This document shows, piece by piece, positions 33,321 through 44,836 of a DNA stretch of 64,000 nucleotides; the stretch's first letter is position 1; every line of letters begins with the position of its first letter. The notes beneath the pieces were generated by a model. That model was not told the DNA's origin. It did not search any database and saw only the letters and a list, made by a program, of their open reading frames with translations. Source of the DNA: Tetrastigma voinierianum (Eukaryota > Streptophyta > Magnoliopsida > Vitales > Vitaceae). The position numbers were made by a program, and so were the translations under genes. The DNA lies in assembly GCA_016808115.1 (NCBI GenBank), contig JAEQBH010005279.1, positions 1 through 64,000 on the forward strand. The letters run 5' to 3'.

Positions 33321-35150
33321 AAATCTTGCACGTGGGGCCTTGGTAGATTCAGAGCAATTGGAGTGCGGTGAGACCGCCGCGCCCGGGTGCCATAGTGGGT
33401 TTTGATGCGACTAAAGTGCATACTGCACATTACTCACTTCGCATAAGTAATATGTTGTGAGCAGTGAAAATGGACCCATTGAGATAATTACGAATATCAA
33501 ATCTTAGGAAATGAGAGACAGCTGGCCCATTTTTAGTGTTTTGGGTCATAAAGGACAAAACTGTGGTAGGCATGCCTTCAAGCAAAGGGCATTATGGGGA
33601 AGGGAGGGAGGGGCTTGCAGGGGAGGCTTGAATCTCATTTTAGAGAGTGTCTTAAAAGCCCTGCTTTGGTTTACCCAGGCAGTCAAGTAAGTGAAATGAT
33701 GCTTGGGGCGAAGGAGAGCTGCGGGGAGAGGGCTTCCAGCGGTAGGTACCGTTTGGGGTTTATATCTGTTTGAGAGAGTAGGGTTCTCTGCTGTATGGGT
33801 TTATTCTTTGTTTAAATTACCATGTAGTGTTTGGTTTGGTTAAGGCTTTTACGAGCGGCGGGTTTGATGGTTCAAATCTTGGGCAAAGTCGTTTAGATTG
33901 AGACCCACCAGGCGGTCCGTATCAGGTTCTAGATTTGTTGGGTCTAATCATCATGATCGAATGGTTCCATCGTCATGCGACGGGTTTGTTGGGGAAATGG
34001 CGAGAAATCTGTGAGTCGCGGTGAGCCCGGGAAGTGATTTGTTTGGTAGGGCGATGGCGGGGACTCTTTGTTTAAGCGAGCATAATTTTCACAAATATGG
34101 TTGAAAATATATGGTTTGTCAATAAATTTCAAATCCCGTGCTTATGTTTGATCATTAACTTGAGTGAGCTACTTTTGATCATTTGAAATATTAATTTGTT
34201 TTGTGAGTTGTGTGATTTAATTTTTGTATGAATATTAACTATACATATATTGCATGAATTAGACGTCTATATTGGAGTGCATACCATGCAGTTACCATAT
34301 CTTTGCTTCTGAATATCTAGGACACTATAGGGGTAGTGCATGGGATAGTCTGAAAAATGGTTGGGTTTATCACAAAAATGTTAAATCATGTTTGAGGTCA
34401 AAGATTCAAAAACCTCAATCATTGGGACATTTAGTTGACATTATTTCGCCGGGTGATCCACAAACAAATAATCATACTCCCACGACGTCGGATGGCCCGA
34501 TTGGTATACACATCGGAGGTTGCCTGGCCAACAAAACTATAATTCTCATACCCCCGGGGCTTCTTAGAGCGAGTGTGAGAGGGTCGAGTGAGGACTCGGG
34601 GTTAGGAAGGTTAGTCATGTAGACATTAGTGGGATCATGCATTTGCTTGAATGTGTGTGTATTTTGGAGCATTGCTTGCATAGGTGGAAGTAGCCAGCGA
34701 GGCGATTCCCATTTCTTGACGATAGCTTCTTTAATAGTAATTTATTATTTTAGTCTGAGGGAGGCGCACGGGACGGCTCATCATGGGGCACTTGAGCGAG
34801 TTGTGGTTTTTGGTCTGTGATGTACTAAATGTATTGGTGCAGATTTTTAATATATGTTGTATAAAGTAAAGTGAACTCTTAGAACTATTGGATATAGTTG
34901 GATTCATGTAGTTGATGCGTGTTGCCAGGTATTGTGTAGTGTGGAGCCCCACGGCGTTGTGCTCCTGTTGTATCGTTGTTATTATATGGGTGCTTGAGAC
35001 CCCGGGTTTCATGCGGTGTTGTATTCAGATGCAGAGCTCTAAGGTACAAGGAGCTCTGTACCATTACTACGTGAAGTGGCGTACGGGTAACCCAGGCATC
35101 CACTTCCTCACATTCTGTAGGTTAATGGGCGGGTCAGGACCCCGATTGGG
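33321..35150 (+). repeat. E LTR, remaining 1.8 kb
   Basis: Continues the LTR broken at 22,077. It holds the features of C/G/H tails in order: TTGATCATTAACTTGAGTG, a TATATTGCATGAATTAG stretch, GAGGGTCGAGTGAGGACTCGG near 34,580, and TTAATATATGTTGTATAAAG near 34,848. The end lies close to GGGCATCA (35,143-35,152) but the exact base is uncertain. No gag or pol of its own is present, so E is a solo-type LTR of about 2 kb lying inside B pol. Confidence 0.65.
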
Positions 35151-36420
35151 CATCACGTTGTTAAATGGAGACAAGTCGAAGCTATTTATGAAGAGCATCA
35201 TGGAGGAGTTTATTTTACGAACTAACATATTGCCAGTGCAGTGTGCAGGAAATGAAAAGAAATTGATGTGTGGCAGCCACAATGCCATATTCACCATCAT
35301 CTGCAGGAGGTAATAAGGGTCTTTGGGTTTGAAACAGTACCTTTTATTTTGTGGCGAGGGGATGAAAAGGGATATAATGGAGTATGTATCCAAATATCGA
35401 GCTTATCGACAAATAAAAGTGAACATAAAAATACAAATGATGCATATTAAAATCACATCTATTCACAATGGAAGTGAGCGAAACTATTGCTATGGATTTT
35501 ATTATTAGAGTTTCCCCCTCACCCAAAAGAAGCATGATTCAGTTTGGACAAACTTACAAAATCTGCTCACTTCTTACCAGTCCAACTAGACTATTCCATG
35601 GATTAGTTAGCAGAATTGTATGTGAATGAAGTTAATCAGATTGCACAGAAAAATTCATTTGTCAATAATTAATGCCGTAGCGATCACGGTTTGAAATCAA
35701 GGTTTTGGAAAGAATTACAGTGAACCCTAAGTACTAGATTGAATTTTAGTACAACCTTCCATCCACAAACCAATGGACAATCCGAAAGAGTGATTCAAGT
35801 GTTAGAGAAGGGCATTAGCCGAGGTTGTGTGCTTGCCAGATTTAAGTTGGGATGAATATCATTGCATTCCCTCTTATGGAATTTTCCTACAACAACAATT
35901 ATCAGTCAAATATTGGTGTGGCCCCTTGTGAAGCTTTGTATGGTAGGAAATGTAGAGACCACAGTATCACAGACAAATACGAATGGTATGAGTAATTAAT
36001 TCTGACACTTGATGAAGAGGCGAAGAAAAAAGTTCGAATTAATTCGGCCAAAGGTTAAAAGCATTTACTAGTGATAGGCAAAGTCGTATCACCAGGATCT
36101 AAAAGAAAGGATATTGAATATGATAAGTATTGGAGTTTTCTTGAAAGTATCACCATGGAGGAAGATACTTTTATTTGGAAAGAAAAGAAAACTAAGTCCA
36201 AGGTTTATTGAACCTTATGAAATCTTAGAAAGAATTGGACTAGTGGCTTATTGTTTGGTTCTCCTGTCGGAGTTGGCCAAATTACATAATGTGTTCCATG
36301 TCTCGATGCTTCGAAGATACCGTTACGGTGAATCTCACATTTTTCCAGTACAAGATATACAAGTGCAATCAAGAAGCTTTACTTTATTTGAAGAGAGCCA
36401 AGCGACTCTAGATAAATGAG
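35151..36420 (+). pseudogene. B integrase remnant
   Basis: GDKSKLFMKSIMEEF and a HNAIFTII piece (35,170-35,300) are the linker and zinc-domain start; MKRDIMEYVSKYRAYRQIKV (35,362) holds the second zinc half (one Cys changed to Tyr). Core pieces are KSAHFLPV (35,564), LAELYVNEV (35,606), SRFWKELQ near 35,700 and FNFSTTFHPQTNGQSERVI-like (35,735-35,800), then APCEALYGRKCR (35,922). A 101-codon piece (36,114-36,419) is the C-terminal domain with KRKLSPRFIEPYEILERIG and VFHVSMLRRY. With 19,187-21,928 it forms one B pol split by E. Confidence 0.8.
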
Positions 36421-36594
36421 GCTAAAACAGTGTATTAAAGACAAGCTAAAATCCTACAGTAAGGTGTTTTTTGGCAAAGCTATGGCATGGAGGAAGCAAC
36501 TTGGGAGCCAGAATAGACAATGAGGACACAATACCTGCAACTCTTCAATTCAGGTACAATTTCGAGGACGAAATTATTTTAAGGGGGGGAGAGT
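36421..36594 (+). promoter_or_regulatory. B 3' end and polypurine tract
   Basis: The end of pol still shows EEATWEPE-like coding (36,491), then AATTTCGAGGACGAAATT and AAGGGGGGGAGAG (36,581-36,593), directly before the LTR start TGTAACACCCC. This ending is typical of Tekay/Del-type gypsy elements. Confidence 0.85.
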
Positions 36595-37479
36595 TGTAAC
36601 ACCCCAAATTATACCCTAGTAGTTTTATTACATGTTTAGGGTATAATAAAAGTCAAATTTGTATTTTTCGGAAAATTAAGAGCTAAGTGTCAAAAATGGG
36701 TAAAATGGTAATTTGACAAATTAAGGACTCAAGGAACATAAGTTAAGAAGATTATATGTTAAAGTAGAATAATGCTAAGTTGGCTTCCAAATAGAGTGAA
36801 GAAGAAGGACTAATTAGCAAAAAGACAAAATTTGAGCAAAAATTCACCTTAAGACAAATTTGTCTTACAATTAGGGATTTCCTATCACGCAGATTCGAGT
36901 CCGACCCGATTAGGCGGATCAAGCCGGTTCGGTAGCGAGACCATATCTTGGACTCTTTACCTGATTGTTTTTTTACCCATTATATGAAGCAAAATATCAT
37001 GCCTGCCCATATCAAAGAACTACCAGGGTGGTGTCCATCAAAATCTATACACATATACGAGTCCCATTTACAAATGCAGCGCTTGCACCCACATTTTACA
37101 AATGTCCCGGAGGCTGAGGAGCCTACATGTAGTAGACCCCCTACTAGTGTCTTGGCCAGAAGGCCGGGTATGCGAAGTTTTCGGACGTCTTCTCCTAATA
37201 CCACGGATTAAAAACACGTGCTACAAGCTTTGTAGTGGGAAACATATCTTATAACTTATACTGATACACATGCATTTATACTGAATCATAATAAACATAT
37301 AACGGAAACATATATCAAAATTTCATGAATTCATATATTTTACATGTATAACTGGTCATATCATATTCAGAGCAAACGCACATATCTGATAGTGAAGCGG
37401 CATCAGATTCGTCTCTTTTACATGTATCATGACTTTTCGGGTTTAGTCGTGTTCCTATTCATGTCATTGACATAAGCGT

Positions 37480-38560
37480 CTATCTACTTGTACGCCTTGA
37501 CTTTTAACGGGATTCTTACATCTCCATAGGAGTATAAGGCTTTATCTGAGATACGTATATCTGATCGGACGAATTGAGATTCCCGCTTCTCTCTTGTTGT
37601 TCATTATTCAAATTTGCATGGTTTATGTTCCATGGCTTTATTATACAAATGGGCATATAATTATGCGAGTACCCATAGGTTCATCTTGGTTCATATCTCG
37701 AAGGACACGATTTTCTTGTTCATATTCCCTCATATCTTAGAAGTCTTGAACTATCCATCTTTCGTACATTTCTATCTATCTTATACTTATTCGGATCTCA
37801 GTAGGAGTTACAAATCTTATGCTTATCTGAGGAGGAGGTACCCTTGGTGCTCTGAGACTTACATATGCCATAGGGCTTACCTTAACATACTACGGGATTA
37901 CACTTGTTTGGAGGTGCTGAGAGGTACTCACAGATATTACGGGCATTATCTCTTTGGTGACCAACGACCGTAAGTACTACTTGTCTAATATCCCAAAGTA
38001 CATACTTATGCTTATATCAAACTTGTATTATTTAAAAGTACCCGTGCAAGAGACTACTAACTTATACTATACGGCGGTACCCGTGAGGTACTATCAGCTT
38101 TGTCCTTTATCCGTAGCTTATACTGGCACTGTGAGGTACCAAGGTGAAATTAATCGATACAAAAGGTAAACTGGGAGGGGCCACGTAACTTATGCTTATT
38201 CTGTATTTCAGACCTTAGTAATTGTATTACTGAATACATATATCATTTTACCGATCTTATACTTTATTACTTGATAATTAAGTACCCATAGGTACTATGT
38301 AGATTTTATCAGACAAAAGTATCCGTAGGTTCTATAATGCATTCATTAGTACTAAGTACTATACATACTATCGATCTTATAATTATAATACGTAACTTAT
38401 ACTTATATTAACGATACAGAAGTTCTTCATGATTCATTATAATGGAAGTATCTCGTAGGTACTACCGAACGTATTACAGGTATCTGTGAGGTACTACGTA
38501 GATTTATTATACTATACCTGTGGTACCATCAACAGATACAGAGGTACCCGTAGGTACATT
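37480..38560. repeat. GTACCCGTAGGTAC-type motif field in the B LTR
   Basis: Short words related to GTACCCGTAGGTAC (GTACCCATAGGT, GTACCCGTGAGGTAC, AGTATCCGTAGGTTC, AGGTACCCGTAGGTAC) recur irregularly, most densely from 38,030 to 38,560. The core GGTACC is a palindrome. It is the B counterpart of the GTCGCGAC field of A but AT-richer and more degenerate. Confidence 0.65.
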
Positions 38561-39174
38561 AAGATCTTTACCATATTCATTTCTTTACTATTATTCTTTG
38601 TTTAGAATTTTATCATATAACTGGATTGCTCTGCACTCAAGAATACGAAATGAGCAGATATAGCACAATAAGGGTCTGGCAGCCAAAGACAAGACCGAGG
38701 TGCCGTGAGCACAAAGCAGAGGTCGCGACCGATGAGTGCCGTCAGACTAATCGCAGAGTATCGGCACTAATGTCACATCGGTCGAAAGGCCGCCAGATCA
38801 ATCGTGAGAGTACCGGCAATTATATCGCGACCGCCCATGCAGCGCAGGTGCCATGTCATTCAATAACTCCGGTCTTAGGCAATTTTACAATTATATGAGT
38901 TCGCAACTTACTATCTTATAATAGGGGCATTCTTAGCCACATTACGATTCGTGACATATTGCCTTTCTATTCATGTTCATGTTTCACTGCTTTCATGTTT
39001 CATATCATATTCATGTTTCTTACGCTCTATTACATATGGCATTTCGTAGATACTTGTACTGTGATGATAGCCATGTATTCACACCTCATTCATGTATTCT
39101 TGTCCCTCTATGAATCTATTTTACTTAGAAATTGGAATCATTCCAATTGGATCATCCAAACTAAAGTTTTTCTG

Positions 39175-42100
39175 ATCAGTGTTCTGTTTCCTATGCATCA
39201 AAGTTTTTCTGAAAGCAAAACACACTCCCATTAATAGGATTAGTCAAATCATCAAAAATATTCAATGAGTTTCGTTAAAGGTTAGTAATAAACTCGAATC
39301 TAACGCTTTGAAAATCTATTTTTGTTCTTTTTCTTAAATGTCCAAATTAGTATTTCCTTCTTCATCCGAATATTGATTTATTAAATTTTTGATCTGCAAG
39401 AATCCACATAAAACTTGTTAACCTGACCAAAAGATATATAGTTAAATTTATGACACTATTTTCAATACAAGGACTAATGACTAATCCCCTCGCAATGATG
39501 CCAATAAGCTTGTCACAGAGACCAAATGACATTTGCACCAGCTTATAACAAATTACCAAAGGACTATTATCTAATCCCCATAACCTTGCCATAAACCGAT
39601 GGACATTATACTATGTCCAAAATCTCCCTAGAGTAAATCATTTTCAAAGTTTGCTTGGTCTGATATTCCGCAAGTGCACAGTCGACAAGTAATGTAAATG
39701 GATTTAAGTCTCGGGATATCGATCCCACGTGAGATCTCAAGAATTTTAAATCAACTACCCTGACTACTCAATTTCCATACTATTCGGGATCTCACTAAAC
39801 GATAGTGCAAGATCCAAAGATTAAGGTGCTGGAAAGTTAAACGAACAAAGGGAAATAACTGAATGAACAATAAACTTGAATACAAAGAATAAAGAATAAT
39901 TAGTAGTTAGGAAAATGAATAGGAATTGAATAATTATCGATTAGAGAACACATTATAGATCAATGCTATTGTGAAGCATCACCCCGTTGTCAACTCGTTA
40001 ATTTTGGCTTGTGAATCTCCATATTTCAAATCAGCCCATATGCTAATAGTTCCAAATGATCTCTCCACACTTCACATTTCATTATCTAATTCACCCGATT
40101 CTCGAATGCAAAGGAATTAGATAACTACTTTTTAACAGTGACTTCAATTCCTCGGGTATTTTTCTTTGCAATATCATACCCCATTTGCAGATCTATATTC
40201 CAGCCTTCCCAGTTATCATTACAAGGATATACAACTTCTGTGTTACTCTTCCAAAATTAAAAATAGATCACCCTCCTTGATTAGATCTCAGCCTAACACG
40301 GATCCGGGCTTCATCATTCGACCGGAGGTGAACTTCTCTCGCTTGTTTAAATTGATAACTCATCTAACTCATTCGATTTCAAGAGAAGAGGATTTATCAA
40401 GTAAACTCTCACGAAGCCTATTAGACTTAATAAAGAAAGTTAATATACCTTCAAAGAAATATTCATAACTCCTGTGATTTGTCATCTCTCGTGTCACCCG
40501 TAGGACCTCCTGAAACTGAGCAATGAAACAACCTTAAAACTGCATAAGAAACTGATATTCAGATCAAAAAACTCTAAACCCATAACCGAAAGTAAATTCA
40601 TAAACTCGATATTCAAGAATTTTGCCGGGAAATAACAATAGGAAAGATAATCGACAATAAAGGCATTCACTTAATGGAAGCCGGGGTTCTCAATAGCCAA
40701 ATTACACAATACAACATTCCTCCGATCATAAGAATAACTCAGATTTTTGAAAATCGGATAGTCGAATTCCGTAATTTTGTCTCAACTTCAACATTCCAGG
40801 TAGTAATTCTGAAAAGAATTGAATTCTCATTCAAATTTTTAGCTCAAAACGATAATTCCAATTCCGTAAAATAAAAGAAAACCAGAACGATAAATCTAAT
40901 CTAATCTCTAACTATCAACATTGAAGAAAAAATAAAGAAAAGAAAAGAAAAGAAAACTAAAAATAAAGAGAATGAGCCTTCAGCTATCCGCACTCGTCAC
41001 GTCGTCGCTTCCCCCTTCCTGATAGTCATTTATTTTATAGTGGTTTCTTCTTTAATCACCCTAATTCCAATGCAAATCCTTGCGGATTCCAGTTAGTTGG
41101 CCCATGTTGTCGCCCGTCGCGACCTCAATTGTCGCGACATCATCCATGTCGCGACCGATCTCACGCCGCGACCTCGGGCTCGCCTATGCAACCAACTGAC
41201 ATAGTGATGCTCACACGCCTCTCATCACGACATCAGCTTACTTCTTCGCAGTTTCACATAGCCAAGTTTCGATGTCGCTGACGCTATTCTCTCTTCTCGC
41301 GGATATCGCCTTAAATGAAATGCATCTTTCAATCGATATCTTCATGTCGCGACATCGATCTCTCGTCGCGATGCTAGCCATTCTTTCGCCTTCATCCGCG
41401 TTCCCATGTCGCCACTGAATCTCTTCGCCGCGACATCGACTAGTTCTCCGGAGTCAACCGTCGTTTCCGTGTCGCGACAACAACCTTCCGTCGCCACATC
41501 TAACCAAGCCCTTGCGATTTCAACCGGTCTCCTCGACGTCGCGACTCGACCACGTCAGCGAATTCGCATTTCATGTTCCTCTCGCAAAGATTCAACTTGC
41601 TCTCGTGATGTCGCGACATCAATCTCACGTCGCGTAATTCTCGCCATGTCTTCCGGCAAGATTAAACTTGTCTTCGTGATGTCGCGACATCAATCTCTCA
41701 CGTGACATCACTAAACGATTCCAGGTGTTTCAATCGGTTTTCAAGATGTCGCGATATCAATAGCGTTGTCGGACATCAACCTGACATCGCATGCTTCCAA
41801 TCTTGGTCGCTACTTGTATCTTCCTTTCGACGCTTTTTGCTGCCGCTGACATCAATCCCTCGGTCATGGATCTACGCCATGCCTCCAGCAAGCCCTAACT
41901 ATTCGTTCTTCATGGTCGCGTGTATTACCCGTGATCTTGTCGCCAATTTCCACCATGACTCAGCCTTTGAACTGGGTGGTTCCCGATGTCACGACTGAGC
42001 CCTCACGTCATGACTTCGCATTTCATTTCTTTACAGCCTTCTCATGATACCGTCAAGTGATTTCGATATCTTGTTATCCATGTCACACTGCACTTCAGAT

Positions 42101-42359
42101 TTCCTTCACTTCCGATGTCACACCTCATGACTGGACTGTGAACCCCAAACCGGCAACATAAGCTACCGCTTGCTTTCATTTCGCCCGCTATTTTCTCGAT
42201 TACTCCGCGCGCACGTGATTTTTCCACCGATTTTCTTCTTTCTTTTATACTCCCGCAAATAACAAATTTGGTGACTTTCATATCTCCGTGATCTTAACTA
42301 TTCTTTTACATTCAAATCAATGTAAAAACGGACTAAAATGATGACTTTTAAGCTCATCA
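39175..42359 (-). mobile_element. Antisense A-type LTR plus leader fragment
   Basis: On the minus strand, an A-type LTR runs from TGATGAGCTTAAAAG at 42,359 to TAACA at 39,416 (2.94 kb, the same length as the A LTRs). It is followed by leader sequence collinear with 3,740-3,970 (AAGAAAAAGAACAAAAATAG, then CCTATTAATGGGAGTGTG) to about 39,175. The primer site has decayed to ATGTGGATTCTTGCAGATC. No gag follows. Spacer sequences of the LTR differ strongly from A, so it is an older or sister family. It interrupts the B LTR. Confidence 0.75.
41031..42010 (-). promoter_or_regulatory. GTCGCGAC field and TATA of the antisense A-type LTR
   Basis: At least eight exact GTCGCGAC between 41,116 and about 41,690, often as ATGTCGCGACATCA, with further variants to 42,010. 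The minus-strand TATA box CTATAAAATA is at 41,031-41,040, 75 bases beyond the nearest motif, the same layout as in the A LTRs although surrounding sequence has diverged. Confidence 0.7.
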
Positions 42360-43482
42360 CCCCCTACACTCAGTGAACTCGAACCTCGTTAGAATTTACG
42401 CATTGAGCTGAACAGTAAGCATGGAATTGGGTTAATTGATGATCCTAATAAGTGAATGAAAGGATTCGCACTCCATATGGGCCAGTTATATGTAAATGCT
42501 CTGAACCTCGCTATCTCGACGGCTTAACTTGTTTCGGGCGTGACTTGTTCGCCCTTATTTGCTAGTGTTATATAAATACAAGAATGTTATTAAGAACAAT
42601 ATAACAAGCTCAGTATTACATATAATTGTATGCCTACCTAAGATTGAATAGTGAATAAATAGGCACCTCTGATTAGTGCTTCGACACTCTCTGTTTAGTG
42701 CTTCGACACTCTCTGTTCAATGTTACGGCACTCCTACATAGTGTTAAGGCATTTCTGTTACATGGGTATGCACGTCTCTATTTGTGCTTCGGCACCTCTG
42801 TTCAGTATTGTATTGTACCTTCGGGTACCTATTGTGCTATGTCCCTCTCATTCATTGCTTCCAATCTCTGCATGCAAATACTTATATGTTGGGTATCTAA
42901 ATAAGATGATATATGGAAATAATTATATGAAAACAAAAGTAATCAGTTCTAATGCTAAGGCATATCTCGGTTCTGTTCTGTAGTGTACCTAAGGGTACCT
43001 TCTGTTACAAGATTTCTGTTATGAACTCCAACGGGAGATGTGAATATTCTGATATATAAATTATGTTATATGTATACTGTAATTAAGGACCACTGCTTGT
43101 GGTCATATATGTTATCTGTTTTCTCACTAAGCTATAAGCTTAGCACAAGTGTTTCATCTATGTAGGTACTAAAGAGGTCGTCAGAGACATTTTGCATTCT
43201 CCAGGGCCAAAACAACATTGGGTGTCTTTCTAATGTAGGTCCATGAATTTGTTTTTGAAATGTAAATATAAAATTTTGTAATAGTGGAACTTGTATAAGT
43301 ACAAGTAAATGGGACTCCAATATATGTAAATGATAATTTAAACACCACTACTTGCAGGTTTCATAAGTTTTAAGCGTTATGATATCATGTTTTTGAAATG
43401 GGCCCACAAATGTCGGAAAATTAGCTTAAGAAGTCCATGTCCCGTGTGGTGTCCCCTCTCCTGCCTCGGATGGGGCGTTACA

Positions 43483-43740
43483 GGACGAGAGTAGACACCA
43501 AAAGCACTTGAAGATTCGTAAATTTGAGAGCACAACTACTCGAGCTGGAAGTTAAATGTTGCCATATATTGTTGTAAGGTTTGATGTAGGGATAAGGAGC
43601 AACACTCTTGAATTGCCTTCAATGTTGCGATCATATTTGAATTCATACTAATCTACAAAGCAATGAAGCAATGAAAGGACCAAACGATACACCTCCCCCT
43701 AAAACTAATAGGTCCAGTCTATTAGAATTTTAGGAAATAA
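43483..43740. other. Flank between the B LTR and the TIR element
   Basis: A 258-base AT-rich stretch with no feature I can name. It starts right after the B LTR end (GGACG would be the target duplication if B is a simple insertion; the partner is not in the window). Confidence 0.4.
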
Positions 43741-44833
43741 GAGCATCTCCAACAAGGCTATCTAAAATAGCTACTCAAAATATATTAAAATATTGTATTA
43801 TCTATTTTAGCTAACCACTTTTTTAAAGTAACTCCAACAAGGCTATCTATTTTAACTATCCACTTCAACTAACTTTAACCAACTTTCAAAAATAAAATCT
43901 AAAATACTATATAGATATGTCACTATGTATAGAGTAAATAAAAATTAGAATCAAGCATTGCATTAAAATATGTTGGACCTCAAGTTTTTTTCCTATTACA
44001 AATGAGATGTGATAAATTAAAGCTATATTTAAATTGGTTGATAAATTATTCACTTTTTAAGTAAGCTTATTTAGGAATACACATACAGCTAAAAGAAATA
44101 TGTCATCAAATATCTTAGTCTTATAAATATATAATTTAGGTATCCACCGCAAAAAAACTGAAAAAAAGAAGAGGGTGATAAAATTGAAACCCACTCATTA
44201 AAGAGAAGAGGACACAACCCTTTTGGGCCCAAGCCCCTCCTTTACTTGGCTCGCAAAGCCCCAACCATTCCCATCCCCACTCTCATTCCTCCCCTTCCCC
44301 ATCATCATCATCTTCTCTGCTCTGCTGCAGAGCTTCTTTTTTTTTTTTTTTCAGTTTATTGGAAGCAATCGACCTGATTGTGCAAGGTGCGCAGAACTTG
44401 CGGTGTCGGTCAAGATGAGCAACATCCGAGGAGGAAACCCATCAAACCCCCAGCTCAACTGCCAGCCTCTTCCCTCGCCGCCTCCCGACGGCACACCCCG
44501 GATCATCGACGCCACGCATTAGCCATCGACAATACCCTCGCCTCCTCCTCTCACTCCCCGGCGTCCTCCGCCTCCCCTCAGTACCAAACATCCGCCTTCG
44601 TCGGCCGACCAGAACGGTTTCATCTGCGGATGGCTCTTCACCTCACCGCCGCTGCATTTGGGCCATGGCGGGAAGCTTGCTGGCGAGGAAGATGGCTCGC
44701 TACATGTGGCGAGTCAACGAAGGAAATGGGAAATAGCTAGGCAAATACCGAGTCTATTGGAGTTGATTTTTAGGATTAAACTAGCTAAAATAGCTAAAGG
44801 GGGAGGTTTATTGGTAGCCTCTCGAGGCTGCTC
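43741..44833. mobile_element. PIF/Harbinger-like non-autonomous TIR element
   Basis: The left end reads GAGCATCTCCAACAAGGCTA; the right end read inversely starts GAGCAGCCTCGAGAGGCTA, and both ends continue into TAGCTATTTTAGCTA-like words. The element is flanked on both sides by TAA (43,738-43,740 and 44,834-44,836). A three-base TAA duplication and GAGCATCTCCAA-type ends fit PIF/Harbinger MITEs. At 1.09 kb it has no transposase. Its centre is unusual: a GC-rich, gene-like insert (44,223-44,740) with a T run at 44,339-44,352. Confidence 0.65.
44378..44740 (+). pseudogene. Possible captured gene 5' end (transit-peptide-like)
   Basis: A 120-codon frame inside the TIR element, rich in Ser, Ala, Arg and Pro and poor in acidic residues in its first 70 codons (for example ASSLAASRRHTPDHRRHALA), which resembles an organelle transit peptide. 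A CT-rich leader with poly-T precedes it, and codon composition is far more GC-rich than the surroundings. I do not recognise the protein. The frame ends shortly before the right terminal repeat. It may be a captured host exon or chance open frame in a host 5' region. Confidence 0.35.
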
Positions 44834-44836
44834 TAA

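Larger units (their letters stand above)
36595..43482 (+). repeat. 3' LTR of element B (interrupted)
   Basis: Opens TGTAACACCCC and closes GGGGCGTTACA, giving matching TGTAAC/GTTACA ends. Without the antisense A fragment at 39,175-42,359 it would be about 3.7 kb. The tail 42,669-43,166 is the direct copy of 387-870. It holds a field of GGTACC-type words at 37,480-38,560 and another at 42,660-43,010. Confidence 0.75.

Noticed and set aside
38720..38740. GTCGCGAC in the B LTR as evidence that A and B share a motif
   Set aside because: One exact copy (38,731 region) is within chance for this length and may be incidental; B's dominant words are of GGTACC type.
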